A DNA stretch of 51,872 nucleotides from Nitrospirota bacterium (lineage in GTDB: Bacteria; Nitrospirota; Thermodesulfovibrionia; Thermodesulfovibrionales; JdFR-88): positions 1 to 51,872 of the forward strand of contig JAJYJB010000006.1 in assembly GCA_021789735.1 (NCBI GenBank). The letters run 5' to 3'. Every line of letters starts with the position of its first letter. The stretch's first letter is position 1. A model generated the notes under the pieces. The model did not search any database. It was not told the origin of the DNA and worked only from the letters and a program-made list of their open reading frames with translations. The translations under genes and the position numbers were made by a program. This document shows, one piece after another, positions 1 to 8,835 of the stretch.

Positions 1-282
1 ATTTCGTGAAACTGCTTTATTACGGTTATACTCTTCTAAAGGTTCTTTCCATTGCCCCCAGGAAGGAAGTTCTTCAGATAGAGTTATAAACAATAGCTTG
101 CTTGCCGGGCAGAAATTCGATGCTTCACTCTTAAACCCCTATCTCGGCCTTTTGAATTGCTTTTCATACTTGTTTCAACTTTTTTGCGAAAGAATCAAAA
201 TTTTAACGTGACGGTCGCTCCGAGCGAAGAAGCAAAGGTGATAGCGATTACTGCTATGACGCTCGAATGTGTCTTTGCGCGC
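1..282. other. left edge, no confident gene
   Basis: No complete gene is visible here. On the minus strand a reading frame is open from about base 140 to the left edge and could be the start or a fragment of a protein running off the window. It has no ATG and a stop lies just upstream, so it is not called. The stretch is AT-rich like the following gene. Confidence 0.3.
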
Positions 283-1686
283 TCATTTCCGCAAAGAACT
301 GAAAATACTGAGCTTACATTCCTTCGCCATAGATGCGTATTCATAGAACTGTTGAATATGAGGATATAAATATTGCTGTATAAGGGCTGGATCGGCCATG
401 GTGTAGTGCGCCAGGATTTCATTTGCAATAATGACCTGTTTTTTATGGTATTGTCCCAATGCAGATCCCGTCAGAAATGACGTGATCATTTGGAAAAAAA
501 GCAGTATGACAACGGCTTGCTTCATATATGATTTCAGAGCATGCTTCGCCGGTCTGCCGGCCGAAAGATGAAGGTAAATTCCCACAACAAGAACAAGTCC
601 ATACGTGGTATATCTGGAACTATCAGCCTGCATCAAGCCATATCCTGACCTGCCGACAACCAATGCGAATTCAAATAACAGTCCAAATAATATCAGAGTG
701 ACCGGCAACGGATGGCTGCCGTTTTCTCTGTCTTTAAGAAAGGTCCACATGGAATATGCAGCCAACAGGAGTATGCACATTCCAAAAAATTCATCGAGAT
801 AGAAACTGAAACTTAGACTTAGCATTGGCAACCAAAAAATATTGCCAGTCGATGCCAGAAAATATTCGATAGACATGCCCGGGTGCACAAGGAAAAAATA
901 AAAAGGCTTGCCGCTCATGATATGAAATTGAAAACCCGCGAAATAAATTACGATTGCAGACAGAGCGGCGAACGTCCATAATGCGATATAAGATTTTCTG
1001 GTCTTCTTGGCTGCCATGTAAAAAATACCGCACGGCCAGACAAACAGCCCCTGAAGTGATGAATACGACGCTATAATGGCCATTATTATGGCTGCTATTA
1101 AATAACTCCGCCCTCTTGAGATCCGTTCAATACAATATATAGACAACAGAATGCATAAAAGGACCAGGTTCCATGCGAAATGGTGACCAAAGAGCATAGC
1201 TTCGAACTGGCAAAGGCTGAACCAGGTAAACGCAGGCAGGACGAGCATCCATGGGGAGGACCACAATTTTTCAACCGGGATTTTAATAAGCACCAGAAAT
1301 GAAGAGGCTAGAAGAACGCCACCAAAAAACATCTCGAATTTAGTGTTGAAGTTCGTGAAGAAAGCAAACAATACTGCGATTAAATTAGGGAAAAACGTAC
1401 GATGTTCATGATTTTGTGCCCACAAATCGCCGATTTTCAGGCTGTGAAAAAACGCATTATGTATCAGGGGCACCTGTATCCAATCGTCGGCTATTATGCA
1501 ATTCACTCCGTATTTTTGTATATACCAAAAATAAAAAAGTACCGGAATAAAACCCATAAGGAAAGGAAAAGTCTTCTTTATCATTTTCGGCGTCGCATGG
1601 TTTTTTACATATTCAAGAAAACTCATTTTTCTCCAGTCAGACGTTATCTTTTTAAATCTGGCTATTAGAACCCGGAAAATGTTCAA
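283..1686 (-). CDS. polytopic membrane protein, possibly GT-C-type glycosyltransferase
   Basis: A 467-residue protein made almost wholly of hydrophobic segments, roughly 10 or more membrane spans. A short basic N-terminus precedes the first span. The first large outer loop carries an acidic pair (ADDW, near residue 70) followed by an HEHR-F-P motif (near residue 95). This layout is seen in GT-C-fold membrane glycosyltransferases and related O-antigen or glucosyl-transfer proteins, so a cell-surface glycan role is inferred but not shown. The longest frame starts at a TTG with a TAAAAT box 8 bases upstream (1695-1700). An ATG at 1626 preceded by GGAG is the alternative start. The gene is clearly more AT-rich than the genes after 4.7 kb, in keeping with transfer on an integrated element. 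Confidence 0.6.
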   Translation of the reverse strand: MNIFRVLIARFKKITSDWRKMSFLEYVKNHATPKMIKKTFPFLMGFIPVLFYFWYIQKYGVNCIIADDWIQVPLIHNAFFHSLKIGDLWAQNHEHRTFFPNLIAVLFAFFTNFNTKFEMFFGGVLLASSFLVLIKIPVEKLWSSPWMLVLPAFTWFSLCQFEAMLFGHHFAWNLVLLCILLSIYCIERISRGRSYLIAAIIMAIIASYSSLQGLFVWPCGIFYMAAKKTRKSYIALWTFAALSAIVIYFAGFQFHIMSGKPFYFFLVHPGMSIEYFLASTGNIFWLPMLSLSFSFYLDEFFGMCILLLAAYSMWTFLKDRENGSHPLPVTLILFGLLFEFALVVGRSGYGLMQADSSRYTTYGLVLVVGIYLHLSAGRPAKHALKSYMKQAVVILLFFQMITSFLTGSALGQYHKKQVIIANEILAHYTMADPALIQQYLYPHIQQFYEYASMAKECKLSIFSSLRK

Positions 1687-1868
1687 GCGAGATGATTTTA
1701 AGTGGCGGTCTCATTTCTGTCAAGGTATTTCTGACTATATGCCAATGGCGCAACCCCGCGAATTTGTGAGAAGATGCAATCGCATAGGATTTTCTGTGAA
1801 AACGGTTATTCTTCAATCCTTCTTAAATGCTTAGCAAGTAATCCAGCGAGCCGAATATTGAAGGCAGA

Positions 1869-2720
1869 ATGGTTTCTGCACACGCTTTTTTAAAACCTCA
1901 CGCGCTTGAGCTGAAGGCGGCGCACCCCCAGATGCTGAAGGCTATAACGGCAGCCAAGAAGAAAAACGACAGGTCGGACGCTTAAAGGATAACCGATCTG
2001 CTTCGCGTAAATCTTCTGACGGAGTGCCACATGGCATCAGAAGAGATACGGGAACTGCGCCGGATCCTCAGGTATAGAAATCTGGTTGTCCGCACGGCTG
2101 TAAAGATGAAGAACAAGATGGCTGGGCTTTTAATGGAGGTGGGGGCTTCCTATAACAAGAAACGGCTGCATGGGAAGAAATACTTTAACGAGCTTCTGGA
2201 GAAGGTTGAGGACGTGCCGCCATTGGTAATCGATTTGCTAAAGCTCAGCAGGGCAAGCCTTGATATGTTCGAGTGTGTACAGAAAAAGCTGGTTACCACT
2301 CTCAGAGGAAATGAGATGATCCGTGAGCGAGTTGAACGGTTAATGACGATCCCCGGAGTCGGAGAGGTAACAGCACTCACCTGGGTTGTTGAAATGGGTG
2401 ACATAGAACGGTTTGCGGGCATTCGGCAAGCGGTCAGCTATTGCGGCCTGTGCAGCGCCCAAAGGGAATCGGCCGGGAAGGAATATCGAGGCCCCATTTC
2501 CAAAAAGAGAAACAAGTACCTTCAGACAGTGCTTATAGAAGCGGCAAAGCTTGCCCCCAGATGGAGCCCACAGTTAGCGGCCCTCTATAAAAAGGAGTTC
2601 GAGAGGGGCAACCGAAACAAAGCAACCCTTGCAGTTGACAGAAAACTCGTGGCCTATATGCTTGCGGTTGAAAAACGCCAGGCCAGCTTCGTGCCAGTGA
2701 AAGAGACTATGGCGGCCTGA
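1869..2720 (+). pseudogene. IS110-family transposase, truncated and interrupted
   Basis: Remains of a DEDD-type IS110/IS1111 transposase. The frame beginning at an ATG at 1869 already reads the middle of the N-terminal RuvC-like domain, with the AHPQMLKAI block and the KKNDRSDA motif that supplies the last catalytic Asp residues. The segment that should carry the first Asp and Glu is missing. An in-frame TAA at 1983-1985 then cuts the frame right after that motif. From ATG 2031 the rest is intact for 229 residues, including a helix-hairpin-helix-like IPGVGEVTA segment and the C-terminal domain whose ESAGK-type motif carries the catalytic Ser in this family. Lost N-terminus plus a stop make it a dead copy. 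Confidence 0.85.
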
Positions 2721-3177
2721 GAATAATGGTGATTTCATCAGATCTTCCCGCCGGGCCTTGCCTAACTTGACTGTGCATAATGCACTTTGGTAGTGTTTCG
2801 AGGCCGGCGGTTGACCCAAACTCAATCTTCTGTGAAGGGCGTCGCCCGGATACAGCAAATGGATGTCTGGTCTCAAGGATCACCTAAGAGAGATTTAAAA
2901 GGTCTGATGGGAACGATATATTCTGTAAAAAGCCGCTGGAGGCTCAGCCAGGGCAACGGGAATCTCTTTTTTCCCTTGACTTGTACTTATCATGGATGTC
3001 AAGATTTTTCGCACATTTTGGGGATTGACTTCGGAAGTCTGGGAGCGTGAAAAAACGAGCAAAATGAACAAACGATCAAGCTCTCCCGGGCAACAAACGG
3101 CGTTTTCCAACAAACGAAAAAATAGATAGAAAACGAGCCTGGGTGCGACAGTCAGTTTTTCAGAAGCTTCGGATTTT
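2721..3177 (+). mobile_element. non-coding 3' end of the IS110-like element and spacer
   Basis: A 457-base stretch without a convincing gene. It follows the transposase remnant and ends at the stop of the minus-strand ATPase gene. Around 2975-3003 a CTTGAC/GTCAAG inverted repeat is followed by a T-run. In the IS1111 branch of IS110 elements the non-coding RNA (bridge RNA) lies downstream of the transposase, so this region may be its remnant. Element ends were not recognised, and nothing is seen between about 3050 and 3177. Confidence 0.35.
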
Positions 3178-4311
3178 TCACGTTAATCCAAGGAGAAAAT
3201 CCGCGGCGGGCTCAATGGAAATACCGTCTCTTAACAGCCTCTCCCTTCCCCTATAGACGAGGAACCTTTTTGCCTCCGGGTAATCTTCGGCGAATGCTTT
3301 TAGCGCCCTGAGATCCTGAGGATGTATAGTGGCTGAGTTTTTTACCTCTATCGCATGGAAGATATTCTTCCCGTATACGATAAAATCGATTTCAGACCCG
3401 GCGCTGGTCCTCCAGTAAAAAAGTTCGCAGCCTGGCCGGAAATAATCTATCCATGCCCTCAAGTGCTGGGCTACCAGGCCTTCGAGGGCGGCGCCTGATT
3501 TCTCTTCGGGCCGGTCAAGAGGACCGGACGGCCGCAGAATATTGAAAATACCTGCATCAAAGAAGTAAAACTTCGGGTGTGAGGCAACTGCTCTTTTTGC
3601 CCTGCGTGAAAACACGGGGATTCTGAATGCAAGCAGCAGGTCTTCCAATATTCCAATGTAGCCTTCAACTACCTTTCGCTCTATTTGGCATTCGCGCGCC
3701 ACGTTGCTTATATTCAGGACGGAACCATGGGAAAAGCTCATGGCTTCCAGGAACCTGGTAAAGTTCCCCATATTACGGGTAAGTCCTTCCATCTGGACTT
3801 CCTCCCGAAGGTAGAGGTCCACATAGGCCTGAAGCGTCGCCCCCGGGTCCTCACTGTTAAGGACAAGCGGTATTGTGCCAATCTGCAGGGCCTTGTCCAG
3901 TTCAAAAAGATTTTTGAGTTCAGCCGCCATGAAGGGGTGCATATGCTTCATGAGCGCCCGGCCGGCAAGCAGGTTCATGCCGCCCCTGCGCAGCTTGCGC
4001 GCGCTTGAGCCTGTCAGGATGAATTGGAGGCCCCGTTTTTCTTCGATGAGGCTATGAACCACTTCGAGAAGCTGTGGCGCCTTCTGCACCTCGTCTATTA
4101 CGACCGTTTTCTTCTCCTTGTGTGCTTCTATAAGTTCTCTCAGCCTCTCCGGGCGCGCCGTGTAGTTCCGGAAGACGTCGGGAAGCAGGAGATCAAGATA
4201 CAGTGACTGAGGATACGTTTTTTTTATAAAAGTGGATTTCCCAGTGCCCCTCGGCCCAAGGAGGAAGAAACTTTGATTTTCCGGTTTTAAAAGTCGTTTT
4301 ATTGTTTCCAT
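3178..4311 (-). CDS. AAA+ ATPase with DUF4143 domain
   Basis: A 377-residue protein of the AAA_14/DUF4143 family. The N-terminal P-loop domain has Walker A GPRGTGKST (about residues 19-27), Walker B VVIDEVQ (about 70-76) and a sensor-like ILTGSSARKL segment. The DUF4143 part follows (about 190-340) and contains a nuclease-like pattern: SEIDFIV, then IEVKNS, resembling a D-ExK site. Members are common in bacterial and archaeal accessory regions, and their cellular role is mostly unknown. The gene stands alone on the minus strand with its own promoter at 4333-4361 and no clear Shine-Dalgarno sequence. It lies just inside the proposed right end of an integrated element. Confidence 0.85.
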   Translation of the reverse strand: METIKRLLKPENQSFFLLGPRGTGKSTFIKKTYPQSLYLDLLLPDVFRNYTARPERLRELIEAHKEKKTVVIDEVQKAPQLLEVVHSLIEEKRGLQFILTGSSARKLRRGGMNLLAGRALMKHMHPFMAAELKNLFELDKALQIGTIPLVLNSEDPGATLQAYVDLYLREEVQMEGLTRNMGNFTRFLEAMSFSHGSVLNISNVARECQIERKVVEGYIGILEDLLLAFRIPVFSRRAKRAVASHPKFYFFDAGIFNILRPSGPLDRPEEKSGAALEGLVAQHLRAWIDYFRPGCELFYWRTSAGSEIDFIVYGKNIFHAIEVKNSATIHPQDLRALKAFAEDYPEAKRFLVYRGRERLLRDGISIEPAADFLLGLT

Positions 4312-4332
4312 TTTTGGTCTATTTTTGGATTT

Positions 4333-4361
4333 ATAATATCCGAAATTTAAATAAGTTTCAA
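4333..4361 (-). promoter_or_regulatory. sigma70-type promoter of the DUF4143 ATPase gene
   Basis: On the minus strand TTGAAA (4356-4361) and TATTAT (4333-4338) are separated by 17 bases. This is close to the sigma70 consensus and directs transcription into the ATPase gene whose ATG is at 4311. Confidence 0.6.
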
Positions 4362-4587
4362 GCTAAAGGGAGACCCGGACGCAGGTTTGGAATGGTTGAC
4401 AGATTGCCTGGGAAAGGTGTCAGACTTGCCATCTTTGCCCGTAGTAAAATTGTCGTAGTTTTCTGCGTTTTACCCGGATTCTGACGGATTAGCCGGAACA
4501 TGTAGAAGTGAAATTTATGCTTTAAAATCAGCCGGTTTTGCTGGAACCGTTGCCAGTAGCCACTTCGCGAAAATCGCCTGTTAAGAA

Positions 4588-4632
4588 TTCCTAAACCTGG
4601 TGTCGCAGGTTCGATTCCTGCAGGGGGCACCA
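4588..4632 (+). other. 3' fragment of tRNA-Arg(CCU), attR-like site
   Basis: The 45 bases match the 3' part of a tRNA: anticodon loop TTCCTAA (4588-4594, anticodon CCT), the 3' anticodon-stem strand ACCTG, a short variable loop, a perfect T-arm GCAGG/CCTGC with loop TTCGATT, the 3' acceptor strand AGGGGGC and ACCA. The 5' half (acceptor strand, D-arm and 5' anticodon strand) is absent upstream. tRNA-Arg(CCU), argW in E. coli, is a known integration target, and crossovers commonly fall at the anticodon or T-loop. It is therefore read as an attachment-site copy and not as a working gene. Confidence 0.7.
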
Positions 4633-4742
4633 GATTTTTCCCGCCTTGTTTACCGTTGCAGGTCAGATTTTTGTCCCGTGCGGAATGCTCCTGCCTATGT
4701 AATCTTCAAGGCGCCGGCGGCAAAGGGCAAAAATCCCATCCA

Positions 4743-4771
4743 TTTACTAGCCGTCAATTTCGCCATATAAT
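4743..4771 (+). promoter_or_regulatory. promoter of the AhpF-like gene, probably leaderless
   Basis: TTTACT (4743-4748), 17 bases, then a perfect TATAAT (4766-4771). The ATG follows after 7 bases, so transcription would start at or next to the start codon. No Shine-Dalgarno sequence precedes the gene. Confidence 0.7.
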
Positions 4772-4778
4772 TTGCCTG

Positions 4779-6395
4779 ATGGCTGAAGATATCCTTACTC
4801 CGGAGGTCGTCCAGGCGCTCAGGGAGGCCTTCAAAGGGCTCGTGAAGGACGTCTCTCTGCATGTGTTCACGAAAAAAGGGGTGAACGCCCAGTTCAGTGA
4901 CGCCCTGGTCAATCTGGTGAAAAGCGTTGCGGCGATAGACAGCCGGATAAAACCCTACTTTCACGGCCCGGACGATGAGGCATCAAGGCGGTATGGCGTG
5001 GACAGGTTCCCGACGCTTCTGATAAGCCCGGAGAAATACGCGATCAGGTACACGGGCTCGCCGCTTGGGGAGGAGGGCCGCTCGTTCGTCGCGGCCATCC
5101 TGATGGCCTCCGCCGGAAAGGGTTTTTTGTCCCCGCAGTCCGCAAGAAGGATGGCCGCGCTTGACCAGCGCAGGGACGTGCGGATATTTGTGAGCCCTAC
5201 CTGCCCGTACTGCCCACAGGAGGCCGCCTATGGGATTGCCGCGGCGGTGGAGAAGCCCGGGGTGGTCACTACGGAGATAGTGGAGACCTATGAAAACCTG
5301 GACCTTGCGGAAAGGTACTCCGCAATGTCCGTTCCAAAGACCTACATAAACGGCGAGCTTATGGCCTCCTACCTGGAGACGGAGGAAGAGTTCGTCTCCT
5401 CCTTGCTGGCGGGAAGCCTTGCGGAAAAGGGCAAGGTGGCCGCGGCGGAAGGGCCGGAGGAAGAGAAAGAGAGAGAAACGCTTGACGTCATCATCGCGGG
5501 GGCCGGCCCCGCCGGGCTCACCGCCGCCATCTATGCTGGAAGGAGCGGGCTTAAAAGCCTGGTGCTTGAAAAGGGAAACGTGGGCGGGCAGGTTTCAATA
5601 ACCCCGGTGGTCGAAAACTATCCCGGGTTCCAGGCGGTGCCGGGCAGGGCGCTCACTGACATGATGCTCCGCCAGGCCTCCCAGTACGCCTGCATAAGGC
5701 AGGGGGTGGAGGTGCGGGACGCAAGAAGGACGGACGGACTGTTTGAGATACAGACCAGCGCGGGCATTTACAGGGCAAAGGCGGTCATCATAGCATCGGG
5801 CTCCGTCTACAGGAAGCTTGGCGTCCCGGGGGAAGAAAGGCTGGCGGGCAGGGGGATAAGCTATTGCGCCACCTGCGACGGCTACATCTTCAAGGACGGG
5901 AAAACGGTGATAGTCGTGGGCGGGGGCAACACCGCCGTGACCGATGCCCTTTATCTTGACGGACTGGGCGCCCATGTGACGCTGATACACGGCAAGAAGA
6001 ACCTGAGGGCGGAAGACAGGCTGAAGCAGAGCTTCTTCCAGCGGGACCTGCCCGCATTGTGGGAGTCAAGGGTGACGGAGTTCATTGGCCGCGACAGGCT
6101 GGAAAAGGTGAAGGTGAAGGACCTGAAAGACCACTCCGTGAAAGAGATGAAGGTGGACGGCGCTTTTATCGCCATAGGATATGAGCCTTCGAGCTCGCTG
6201 GCAAAGGCGATGGGGCTTGAGATCGACGCGGATGGATATGTCCGGGTGAACGAGCAGATGAGGACGTCCGTCCCGATGGTTTACGCGGCTGGCGACATCA
6301 CGGGAAGCGAGAAGCAGATAACGGTGGCAGTCTCGCAGGGCACGATGGCCGCCATAAGCGCATTCAACGACCTTACGGGCGGGACGTCCCTGTAA
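4779..6395 (+). CDS. AhpF-like thioredoxin reductase with N-terminal thioredoxin-fold domains
   Basis: A 538-residue flavoprotein. Residues 1-105 form a thioredoxin-fold domain without a CxxC pair. Residues about 125-205 form a second with the active site CPYC, so the layout is that of AhpF, the NAD(P)H:peroxiredoxin reductase (about 520 residues). The C-terminal half is a thioredoxin reductase: FAD-binding GAGPAG, the redox pair CATC, the pyridine-nucleotide motif VGGGNTA and a final FAD motif YAAGD. The usual NADPH-specific HRRxxxR is replaced by HGKKNLR, so NADPH may not be the donor. It probably passes electrons to a glutaredoxin or peroxiredoxin partner; no peroxiredoxin gene is adjacent. 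The start at 4779 is chosen because the promoter lies directly before it; the frame is open further upstream, but that part overlaps the tRNA fragment region. Confidence 0.85.
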   Translation: MAEDILTPEVVQALREAFKGLVKDVSLHVFTKKGVNAQFSDALVNLVKSVAAIDSRIKPYFHGPDDEASRRYGVDRFPTLLISPEKYAIRYTGSPLGEEGRSFVAAILMASAGKGFLSPQSARRMAALDQRRDVRIFVSPTCPYCPQEAAYGIAAAVEKPGVVTTEIVETYENLDLAERYSAMSVPKTYINGELMASYLETEEEFVSSLLAGSLAEKGKVAAAEGPEEEKERETLDVIIAGAGPAGLTAAIYAGRSGLKSLVLEKGNVGGQVSITPVVENYPGFQAVPGRALTDMMLRQASQYACIRQGVEVRDARRTDGLFEIQTSAGIYRAKAVIIASGSVYRKLGVPGEERLAGRGISYCATCDGYIFKDGKTVIVVGGGNTAVTDALYLDGLGAHVTLIHGKKNLRAEDRLKQSFFQRDLPALWESRVTEFIGRDRLEKVKVKDLKDHSVKEMKVDGAFIAIGYEPSSSLAKAMGLEIDADGYVRVNEQMRTSVPMVYAAGDITGSEKQITVAVSQGTMAAISAFNDLTGGTSL

Positions 6396-6425
6396 GGCCC
6401 ACGGCGGAAAAGACAGGCTTCTTTC

Positions 6426-6797
6426 CTACCTCTCCCTCACCCATCCGGCCGCTGCCCACTGGAGTATGAGGTTAACGATGCTTATCACCAAGGCCCCCTT
6501 GAATGCCGCCCAAAAGCCGTCCACATAGAAGCCAAGCCTGAAGACGCGCGAAAGGTATGCCGTGAGCTCCAGCATGAAGGCGTTTATCACAAAGGTGAAA
6601 AGCCCCAGGGTCAGCACAAGGAAAGGCAGCATGAAAAGCTTTACCAGCGGCTTTATTATGGAATTGACGAACCCGAATATGACCGCTATGAGGAGCATCA
6701 TCCACCACTGGCCCTCGAAGCGGAGGCCGCCAACCAGGTTCACCGCCGCCGCAAGCGATACGGCGGTGGCCACTATCCTCAGTACCGCGTTTGACAT
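6426..6797 (-). CDS. YvlD-like phage-holin-family membrane protein
   Basis: A 123-residue protein with four hydrophobic segments and the family pattern in which the loop FGFVNSIIKPLVK precedes a hydrophobic LPFLVLTLGLFTFVINA segment. This matches the YvlD/DUF360 inner-membrane family, whose function is not established. Its ATG lies 3 bases after the stop of the endonuclease-III relative, so the two form an operon. It converges on the AhpF-like gene. Confidence 0.8.
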   Translation of the reverse strand: MSNAVLRIVATAVSLAAAVNLVGGLRFEGQWWMMLLIAVIFGFVNSIIKPLVKLFMLPFLVLTLGLFTFVINAFMLELTAYLSRVFRLGFYVDGFWAAFKGALVISIVNLILQWAAAGWVRER

Positions 6798-6800
6798 AGG

Positions 6801-7460
6801 TCAGGGAGCAAGTAAAACGCCTTTTTCGGATAGGGGGCAGTCCCCGCACAAAGGGTCGCGAGGCCTGCAGAACGTCTTTCCCGCTTTCACGATCAGGGCG
6901 TGGTATTCGTTGTATAACGCCGGGCTGCGCGTCAGGCTGCCGTGGAAAAGACCCTGGAAGTCCTCGTATTCCGCGCCGGCCGAAAGAATGCCGTGTCTGG
7001 ACAGCATTCTTCTGGTATACGCGTCTATGACAAAAAAAGGAATGCCCGCGGCGTAAAGCAGTATGGAGTCGGCCGTCTCCTGCCCTATGCCGTTTACCTG
7101 GAGCAGTCTTTTCCGGAGCTTCTCCGGGTCCGCGTTTTTCATCCTCTCAATGTTGCCCTGGTACTCCGTCATGATGAAAGAGACCAGCGCCTTGAGCCTG
7201 GCTGCCTTCACGTTGTAATAGCCGGAGGGCCTTATCAGCTCGGCAAGCCTGGACCCGGACATCCTGTCTATTGCGACCGGGCAGAGGGCGTTTGCCTTTT
7301 TCAGGTTGGCGATGGCTTTTTCCACGTTGCCCCAGTTGGTGTTCTGGGTGAGCACGGCGCCCACGGCCACCTCAAAAGGGGTATCGCCGGGCCACCAGCG
7401 CTGGGGCCCGAAGGAGTCAAACAGCTTTGAGTATATGTTTTTGAGCTTTTCTTCTATCAA
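6801..7460 (-). CDS. endonuclease III-related HhH-GPD DNA glycosylase (COG2231-like)
   Basis: A 219-residue helix-hairpin-helix glycosylase. The N-terminal FGPQRWWPGDTPFEV and LTQNT-W-NVEKAI blocks are typical of the COG2231 group. The hairpin is VNGIGQETADSIL and the catalytic Asp is kept in VIDAYTRR. A C-terminal Cys cluster (C-x6-C-x2-C with one more upstream) would bind a 4Fe-4S cluster. The Lys that gives bifunctional endonuclease III its lyase activity (RKTA) is Glu here (QETA), so a monofunctional base glycosylase, perhaps on alkylated bases as in MagIII, is more likely. The start is a TTG without a Shine-Dalgarno sequence. It is divergent from serS. Confidence 0.8.
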   Translation of the reverse strand: MIEEKLKNIYSKLFDSFGPQRWWPGDTPFEVAVGAVLTQNTNWGNVEKAIANLKKANALCPVAIDRMSGSRLAELIRPSGYYNVKAARLKALVSFIMTEYQGNIERMKNADPEKLRKRLLQVNGIGQETADSILLYAAGIPFFVIDAYTRRMLSRHGILSAGAEYEDFQGLFHGSLTRSPALYNEYHALIVKAGKTFCRPRDPLCGDCPLSEKGVLLAP

Positions 7461-7480
7461 TTAATTTTTAAGAATTTTTT

Positions 7481-7508
7481 TTGACCAAAACTCTGAAAAC
7501 CTTATGAT
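7481..7508 (+). promoter_or_regulatory. serS promoter
   Basis: TTGACC (7481-7486), 16 bases, then TATGAT (7503-7508), a near-consensus sigma70 pair. Transcription would begin near 7515, only about 10 bases before the ATG at 7525. The ATG at 7504 lies within the -10 box and cannot be the start. Confidence 0.75.
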
Positions 7509-7524
7509 ATATTATATAAAAACC

Positions 7525-8793
7525 ATGCTCGATTCCAGGTTCGTGCGGGAAAACCCCGAAAAAATAGACCAGGCGCTCAGAAAAAGGAACATGGATTTGG
7601 ACCTGGCCCCGTTCAGGGACATCGAAGAGCGCAGGCTCTCGGCTCTCAGGCGGCTGGATGAACTCCGGGAGAAGAGGAACAAGGTCTCCGAGGAGATTTC
7701 GAGGCTCAAAAAACAGAAGCAGGACGCCCAAGGCCTCATCGAGGAGATGAAGGGCGTCTCGGACAGCATAAAAGAGCTTGAGGAGGGCCAGAGGGACCTG
7801 GAAAGGGAGGCCAGGGGTTTTCTGCTTACCCTGCCCAATATTCCTGACGGGTCCGTGCCAGAGGGCAAGGACGAGACCGGCAATGTGGAGACCAGGAGGT
7901 GGGGCGAGCCCGCGCAGTTTGACTTTGAACCCCTTAACCACTGGGACCTGGGCGAGATGCACGGGATAATGGACTTTGAGCGGGCGGCAAAGATCGCGGG
8001 CGCGCGGTTTGCCCTCATGAAGGGCATTGGCGCAAGGCTGGAACGCGCGCTGATGAACTATATGCTGGACATGAACACCTCAAAAGGATACATGGAGGTG
8101 TTCCCGCCCATACTGGTGAACCCTGACAGCATGACCGGCACAGGCCAGCTGCCAAAGTTCGAGGCGGAGCTGTTCAAGATAGCCGACCCGGAGCTCTATC
8201 TGATACCCACGGCCGAGGTCCCGGTCACGAACATCCACAGGGGGGAGATACTCGAAGAGGAAAAACTCCCCATCTGCTACACCGCGTATACCCCGTGTTT
8301 CAGGCGCGAGGCCGGCTCCTACGGAAAGGACACCAGGGGGCTCATAAGGCAGCACCAGTTCAACAAGGTGGAGCTTGTGAGGTTCACAAGGCCGGAAGAC
8401 TCCTTTGCCGAGCTGGAAAAGCTCACCTCGCACGCGGAGGACATATTGCGGGGGCTTGGCCTGCCGTACAGGGTCATGACGCTTTGCACCGGAGACCTGG
8501 GCTTCTCATCCGCCAAGACCTACGACCTGGAGGTCTGGCTGCCCGGACAGGGCAAATACAGGGAGATATCCTCCTGCTCCAACTTCGTGGACTTCCAGGC
8601 AAGGCGGGCGGACATAAGGTTCAGGAGGACGGGCAAAAAGGGCACGGAGTTCGTGCATACCCTGAACGGCTCCGGGCTTGCCATAGGGCGCACCCTGGTG
8701 GCGGTGATCGAGAACTACCAGCAGAAGGACGGCAGCATCATCATCCCGGAGGCGCTCAGGCCTTACATGGGGACCGAAAAAATAGGGCGGTAG
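7525..8793 (+). CDS. serS: seryl-tRNA synthetase
   Basis: A 422-residue class II aminoacyl-tRNA synthetase that charges tRNA-Ser (and tRNA-Sec if present). The N-terminus ([10 protein letters not shown]) opens the antiparallel coiled-coil arm (about residues 25-100), rich in Lys/Glu heptads. The catalytic core has motif 2 ([20 protein letters not shown]) and motif 3 ([19 protein letters not shown]). Length is normal for the family. The start is fixed by the classic N-terminus and by the promoter, whose -10 box overlaps the only upstream ATG. There is no Shine-Dalgarno sequence, and the leader would be about 10 bases. Confidence 0.97.
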   Translation: MLDSRFVRENPEKIDQALRKRNMDLDLAPFRDIEERRLSALRRLDELREKRNKVSEEISRLKKQKQDAQGLIEEMKGVSDSIKELEEGQRDLEREARGFLLTLPNIPDGSVPEGKDETGNVETRRWGEPAQFDFEPLNHWDLGEMHGIMDFERAAKIAGARFALMKGIGARLERALMNYMLDMNTSKGYMEVFPPILVNPDSMTGTGQLPKFEAELFKIADPELYLIPTAEVPVTNIHRGEILEEEKLPICYTAYTPCFRREAGSYGKDTRGLIRQHQFNKVELVRFTRPEDSFAELEKLTSHAEDILRGLGLPYRVMTLCTGDLGFSSAKTYDLEVWLPGQGKYREISSCSNFVDFQARRADIRFRRTGKKGTEFVHTLNGSGLAIGRTLVAVIENYQQKDGSIIIPEALRPYMGTEKIGR

Positions 8794-8835
8794 TTTTTTT
8801 ACTTTTTTGTTTTGGCTTGAGGGGCCCTTTTTGTC

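Larger units (their letters stand above)
1..4632. mobile_element. probable right part of an integrated element
   Basis: The segment left of the tRNA fragment at 4588-4632 is more AT-rich than the rest of the window. It holds typical accessory genes: a membrane glycan-type protein, an IS remnant and a DUF4143 ATPase. Integration into the 3' end of a tRNA gene leaves the full tRNA on one side and a 3' copy on the other. The orientation here places the intact tRNA-Arg and the integrase to the left, outside the window. No integrase is visible, so the extent is inferred. Confidence 0.45.
4312..4778. other. intergenic stretch with two promoters and tRNA fragment
   Basis: A 467-base gap between divergent genes. 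It holds the ATPase promoter (4333-4361), the tRNA-Arg 3' fragment (4588-4632) and the promoter of the AhpF-like gene (4743-4771). No coding signal is visible between 4370 and 4580; the weak frames there are by-products of the tRNA fragment. Confidence 0.6.

Noticed and set aside
1679..1834. A 51-residue plus-strand frame between the membrane protein and the IS remnant
   Set aside because: It overlaps the start of the minus-strand gene, has no ribosome site and no recognised similarity; it is short enough to be chance.
4358..4630. A 90-residue minus-strand frame beginning MPPAGIEPATPG
   Set aside because: It is the known artefact produced by reading the complement of a tRNA T-arm and acceptor end; the tRNA fragment explains it.
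4656..4778. A longer N-terminus for the AhpF-like protein
   Set aside because: The extra residues are Cys- and basic-rich without family likeness, and the promoter with its TATAAT box lies inside that stretch.
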